64,000 bases of DNA from Kluyvera sp046569695 (GTDB lineage Bacteria > Pseudomonadota > Gammaproteobacteria > Enterobacterales > Enterobacteriaceae), in contig NZ_JBKHUI010000022.1 in the NCBI RefSeq assembly GCF_046569695.1, forward strand, positions 1 to 64,000, in the 5' to 3' direction. Positions 61,332 through 64,000 of this stretch are shown piece after piece. The notes beneath the pieces are model-generated. The model was not told the DNA's origin, did not search any database, and saw nothing but the letters and a program-made list of their open reading frames with translations. Made by a program: the position numbers and the translations under genes. Every line of letters begins with the position of its first letter. The stretch's first letter is position 1.

Positions 61332-61417
61332 TGGTGCGAGGGGGGGGACTCGAACCCCCACATCCAAAGGACACTAACACCTGAAGCTAGCGCGTCTACC
61401 AATTCCGCCACCTTCGC
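61332..61417 (-). tRNA. tRNA-Leu (anticodon CAG)
   Basis: 86 nt with encoded CCA; first in transcription order. It differs from the other two by one base in the variable-arm loop (TTT for TTA). Confidence 0.97.
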
Positions 61418-61554
61418 ATACCATCGACTCTTTATGAAAGAATCGTTACCACGGAGGCGAATTCTAGTGGTTTTACGCTGTGCGTCAATAGTTAATTATC
61501 GAACGCGGAGTGATTGCCGAAAAAAAAGGCGTTTCTGCGGTTTTCGAGGGGTTA

Positions 61555-61634
61555 TGTAGCCCGGCCGAGCGTAGCGACGCCGGGAGATACTTAGCGGTAA
61601 GCCCCGGCGTCGCTACGCTCGGCCGGGCTACACG
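61555..61634. repeat. REP pair (BIME)
   Basis: GTAGCCCGGCCGAGCGTAGC and its mirror GCTACGCTCGGCCGGGCTAC lie between the tRNA operon and the rsmC stop. Confidence 0.88.
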
Positions 61635-61642
61635 CGATCTGA

Positions 61643-62674
61643 TTAGGCTTTTTTCGCCTGGCGGGTCAAAACGGTGCGGTAAACTTTAAAACGGCCAGTC
61701 TGGGCGATCACTTCGTGGAAGCCGAAGGTTTCATCCAGCACTGCCGGATACGGCAGGAAGGCGTTCGCCACGATTCGCAGCTCGCCGCCGCTGTTCAGAT
61801 GACGAACCGCGCCGCGGATTAAGGTCTGGGCAGCGTCCAGGCTGGTCTGCATCCCATCGTGGAACGGTGGGTTGGAGATGATCATGTCGAAGCGACCATT
61901 AATCTCAGAGAAGACGTTACTGGCAATCACTTCACCTTCAACACCGTTCGCCGCAAGCGTGGCGCGGCTGGCTTTAACCGCAGGGGCGCTCACGTCAGAC
62001 AGGGTCAGTCGTACCTTTGGTGAGTGACTGGCAAGGGTGGCTGCCAGTACGCCAGCGCCGCAGCCGACATCCAGCACTTTGCCTTTGGTATGCGGAGTAA
62101 GGGTAGAAAGCAGCAACTGGCTACCGACATCCAGACCGTCGCGGCTGAATACGCCTGGCAGGGTCTTAATGGTCAGATTATCCAACTGGTACTCGCCCCA
62201 GAAGCTCTCCGCATCGAAGGTCGGCTGTTTTTCCAGACGGCCATGGTACAGACCGCAGCGACGCGCGCTGTCGACTTTGTTAAGCGGAGCATATTCAGCC
62301 AGCATCTGTTCGGCGCTACGTACGCCGCTGCGGTTTTCACCGACGACAAAAATATCAGTACCAACCGGCAGCAGAGAAAGAATATTCATCAGCTGGAACT
62401 GGGCTTCCGGCTTGTTCTTCGGCCAGTAGTAGATCAGGGTGTCGCAATCCGCCACATCTTCAGCCTGAGCCACCAGGCTAAAGCGAACGTTGTCGCCCAT
62501 CTGGCGGTTCAGTACCTGCCAGTGGTGATACTGCTGGGTATGCGCGCGGCTTGCTGCGGTTTCCAGACGTGCGGGCAGGTCATCCTGCAGATCGCCGGCA
62601 AAGAAAATACGGCTCTGTTCGAAATCGTCACTGTGGCGCAGCAAGACTTCACTTGCCGGGGTAAAAGCAGACAT
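61643..62674 (-). CDS. rsmC: 16S rRNA m2G1207 methyltransferase RsmC
   Basis: 343 residues, same as E. coli. Duplicated methyltransferase fold: the N-terminal half is degenerate; the C-terminal half has AdoMet motif I VLDVGCGAGVLAATLA and the catalytic MIISNPPFHDG. It methylates G1207 in the 30S subunit. Divergent from holD. Confidence 0.97.
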   Translation of the reverse strand: MSAFTPASEVLLRHSDDFEQSRIFFAGDLQDDLPARLETAASRAHTQQYHHWQVLNRQMGDNVRFSLVAQAEDVADCDTLIYYWPKNKPEAQFQLMNILSLLPVGTDIFVVGENRSGVRSAEQMLAEYAPLNKVDSARRCGLYHGRLEKQPTFDAESFWGEYQLDNLTIKTLPGVFSRDGLDVGSQLLLSTLTPHTKGKVLDVGCGAGVLAATLASHSPKVRLTLSDVSAPAVKASRATLAANGVEGEVIASNVFSEINGRFDMIISNPPFHDGMQTSLDAAQTLIRGAVRHLNSGGELRIVANAFLPYPAVLDETFGFHEVIAQTGRFKVYRTVLTRQAKKA

Positions 62675-62705
62675 GAATTATTCCTCAATAAACTTAGGCG
62701 ACGAT

Positions 62706-62903
62706 TATACACGTCATCCTTCAAGTTGCCTCTACGTTGGCTGCACTCTTTCACCCCAGTCACGTACTTATGTACGTTTCTGGGGATTAATGAGGGACAT
62801 CCATGTCCCTCACCAGAGGCCAGCCTTTGGCTGGTCAAATTCGTTCCTGACGAATTTGTCATTCGCTTGCCGCCTTGACGCAACTCGAATGATTTTGTGT
62901 ATA
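62706..62903. repeat. ERIC element with internal insertion
   Basis: Ends TATACACGTCATCCTTCAAG and CAACTCGAATGATTTTGTG with the ERIC core CCCCAGTCACGTACTTATGT. It is about 198 bases long against the usual ~127, because ~70 bases are inserted; these fold as three short hairpins (GAGGGACAT / ATGTCCCTC, GGCCAGCC / GGCTGGTC, AAATTCGT / ACGAATTT). It lies in the rsmC/holD divergent gap. Confidence 0.85.
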
Positions 62904-62972
62904 TAGTGTGTAATTGGCGCAGTTTCGATGAATTTGCTATATTTGCGCCCTTGATAGACAGGAGCGTTTCAC

Positions 62973-63386
62973 ATGACATCCCGGCGAGACTGGCAATTAC
63001 AACAGTTGGGTATCACCCAGTGGGCATTACGTCGCCCTGGGGCACTGCAGGGTGAAATTGCGATTACGCTTCCGCCGCATGTAAAGCTGGTGATGGTGGC
63101 CGAGACGTTACCGTCGCTCACCGAGCCGCTGATTAGCGATATTCTCCGCGCGTTGTGCCTGACGCCGGACCAGGTACTAGCGCTAACGCCTGACCGGGTG
63201 GCGATGCTGCCGCAGGACAGCCGCTGTCACTGCTGGCGTCTTGGTAACGATACGCCGGTGACGCTGGAAGGGGCGATGATTTCGACGCCTCCGTTTAATG
63301 AACTACAGGCCAGCGCGCCAGCTCGCGCCGCGCTGTGGCAACAAATTTGCGCCCATGAACACGATTTCTACCCTCAGCACGGCTGA
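62973..63386 (+). CDS. holD: DNA polymerase III psi subunit HolD
   Basis: 137 residues (E. coli 137). The N-terminal SSB/clamp-loader-binding part MTSRRDWQLQQLGITQWALRRP and the psi core are conserved. Psi with chi (HolC) links the clamp loader to SSB. It overlaps rimI by 32 bases. Confidence 0.95.
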   Translation: MTSRRDWQLQQLGITQWALRRPGALQGEIAITLPPHVKLVMVAETLPSLTEPLISDILRALCLTPDQVLALTPDRVAMLPQDSRCHCWRLGNDTPVTLEGAMISTPPFNELQASAPARAALWQQICAHEHDFYPQHG

Positions 63387-63801
63387 TTTACCCCGCGCCT
63401 TTCACATTGAAACTCGCGCGCATGCGTTTCCCTGGAGTGAAAAAACCTTCGCCAGCAACCAGGGCGAGCGCTACCTGAACCTCCAGTTGTCCGTCGACGG
63501 AGAAATGGCCGCGTTTGCCATCACTCAGGTCGTGCTGGACGAAGCCACGTTGTTCAATATTGCCGTCGATCCCGCGTATCAGCGCCGTGGTCTGGGGCGT
63601 GAACTGCTGGAACATCTCATTGATGCGCTAGATGCACAGGGCGTGGTGACGCTATGGCTGGAAGTGCGAGCCTCAAACCACGCGGCCATCGCACTGTATG
63701 AAAGCTTAGGCTTCAATGAGGCGACAATCCGTCGCAACTATTACCCCACGGCGGACGGCCGTGAGGACGCCATCATTATGGCGCTGCCCCTCAGTATGTA
63801 A
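63355..63801 (+). CDS. rimI: Ribosomal protein S18 alanine acetyltransferase RimI
   Basis: 148 residues. GNAT motif A IAVDPAYQRRGLGRELLEHL, then the RimI end NEATIRRNYYPTADGREDAI. It acetylates the N-terminus of S18. The start MNTIST at 63355 is the E. coli start and lies within the end of holD. Confidence 0.96.
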   Translation: MNTISTLSTADLPRAFHIETRAHAFPWSEKTFASNQGERYLNLQLSVDGEMAAFAITQVVLDEATLFNIAVDPAYQRRGLGRELLEHLIDALDAQGVVTLWLEVRASNHAAIALYESLGFNEATIRRNYYPTADGREDAIIMALPLSM

Positions 63802-63815
63802 GACAAGGTGAAAAG

Positions 63816-64000
63816 ATGAAGAAGTGGGACTGGATTTTCTTCGATGCCGATGAAACGCTGTTTACGTTTGACTCGTTTAGCGGCTTACAGCGGATGTTTC
63901 TCGACTATAGCGTGACCTTTACCGCGGAAGATTTCCAGGACTACCAGGCGGTCAACCAGCCGCTGTGGGTGGACTACCAGAATGGCGCGATCACCTCGCT
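63816..64000 (+). CDS. yjjG: HAD nucleotidase YjjG (5' part)
   Basis: First 61 codons; the gene runs off the window. MKKWDWIFFDADETLFTFD has the HAD motif I DxDxT-type (DADET), and the rest follows E. coli YjjG, a dUMP/dTMP/5-fluoro pyrimidine 5'-nucleotidase for house-cleaning. Compared with E. coli there is one extra Lys at the start. It lies 14 bases after rimI. Confidence 0.95.
   Translation, partial: MKKWDWIFFDADETLFTFDSFSGLQRMFLDYSVTFTAEDFQDYQAVNQPLWVDYQNGAITS

Noticed and set aside
61098..61417. Tandem repeats of ~120 bp taken as a CRISPR-like or satellite array
   Set aside because: Each unit is a complete tRNA-Leu gene with encoded CCA.

Overview
This window is chromosomal DNA from a member of the Enterobacteriaceae. 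The long block from about 17.6 kb to the right end follows the gene order of the E. coli 98-99 minute region: symE, hsdSMR, yjiR, yjiS, yjiA, yjiX, btsT, tsr, opgB, yjjA, dnaC, dnaT, yjjB, yjjP, yjjQ, bglJ, fhuF, yjjZ, three tRNA-Leu, rsmC, holD, rimI, yjjG. REP-type repeats and two ERIC elements support this. A complete penicillin G acylase gene close to the Kluyvera form, plus pectin genes, suggests Kluyvera, Phytobacter or a relative. The species cannot be fixed from the sequence alone.

1-7.4 kb: the 3' end of a 5S rRNA gene and its terminator, REP repeats, the yhiI-rbbA-yhhJ exporter operon (minus strand), and a second tryptophanyl-tRNA synthetase. The synthetase is preceded by a 17-residue leader peptide with tandem Trp codons and a full 1:2 / 2:3 / 3:4 attenuator, with an ERIC element between attenuator and gene. 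A YebF/Cmi-like secreted protein follows.

7.5-17.5 kb: a MarR-HlyD-DUF2955 efflux operon with a palindromic operator. Next come three probable cytoplasmic carbohydrate-active enzymes: a putative TIM-barrel glycosidase, a large putative toroid enzyme and a GH105 hydrolase. No transporter lies beside them. Then a GNAT/DUF2164 pair and a TauD-family dioxygenase.

17.6-27.4 kb: the immigration-control region, with the SymE toxin and antisense SymR RNA, a type I restriction system whose HsdS recognition domains are AT-rich, and yjiR/yjiS. The wrecks of a LysE exporter and an AraC regulator follow.

27.5-36.1 kb: penicillin G acylase, a succinate-semialdehyde-type dehydrogenase, a YfaZ-like outer membrane protein, yjiA, yjiX and the pyruvate transporter btsT, which has three BtsR-type boxes upstream.

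36.4-44.3 kb: a pectin/uronate cluster between btsT and tsr. It holds a TogB-like binding protein with no permease or ATPase, a second GH105 hydrolase, a cytoplasmic GH28 polygalacturonase fused to S-layer-homology-like repeats, lgoR and lgoD, and an Ldh_2-type oxidoreductase where E. coli has the transporter lgoT. Together they would bind oligogalacturonides, trim them in the cytoplasm and feed sugar acids into oxidation.

44.4-64 kb: tsr with a sigma-28 promoter, opgB, the dnaTC primosome genes, the yjjPB succinate exporter, pobA with an AraC regulator, yjjQ-bglJ, an orphan PTS EIIC behind a perfect two-part palindrome, and a diguanylate cyclase between two Fur-box genes (fhuF and yjjZ). The tRNA-Leu trio, rsmC, an enlarged ERIC, holD-rimI and the start of yjjG finish the window. 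No prophage, CRISPR array or intact IS element was seen.
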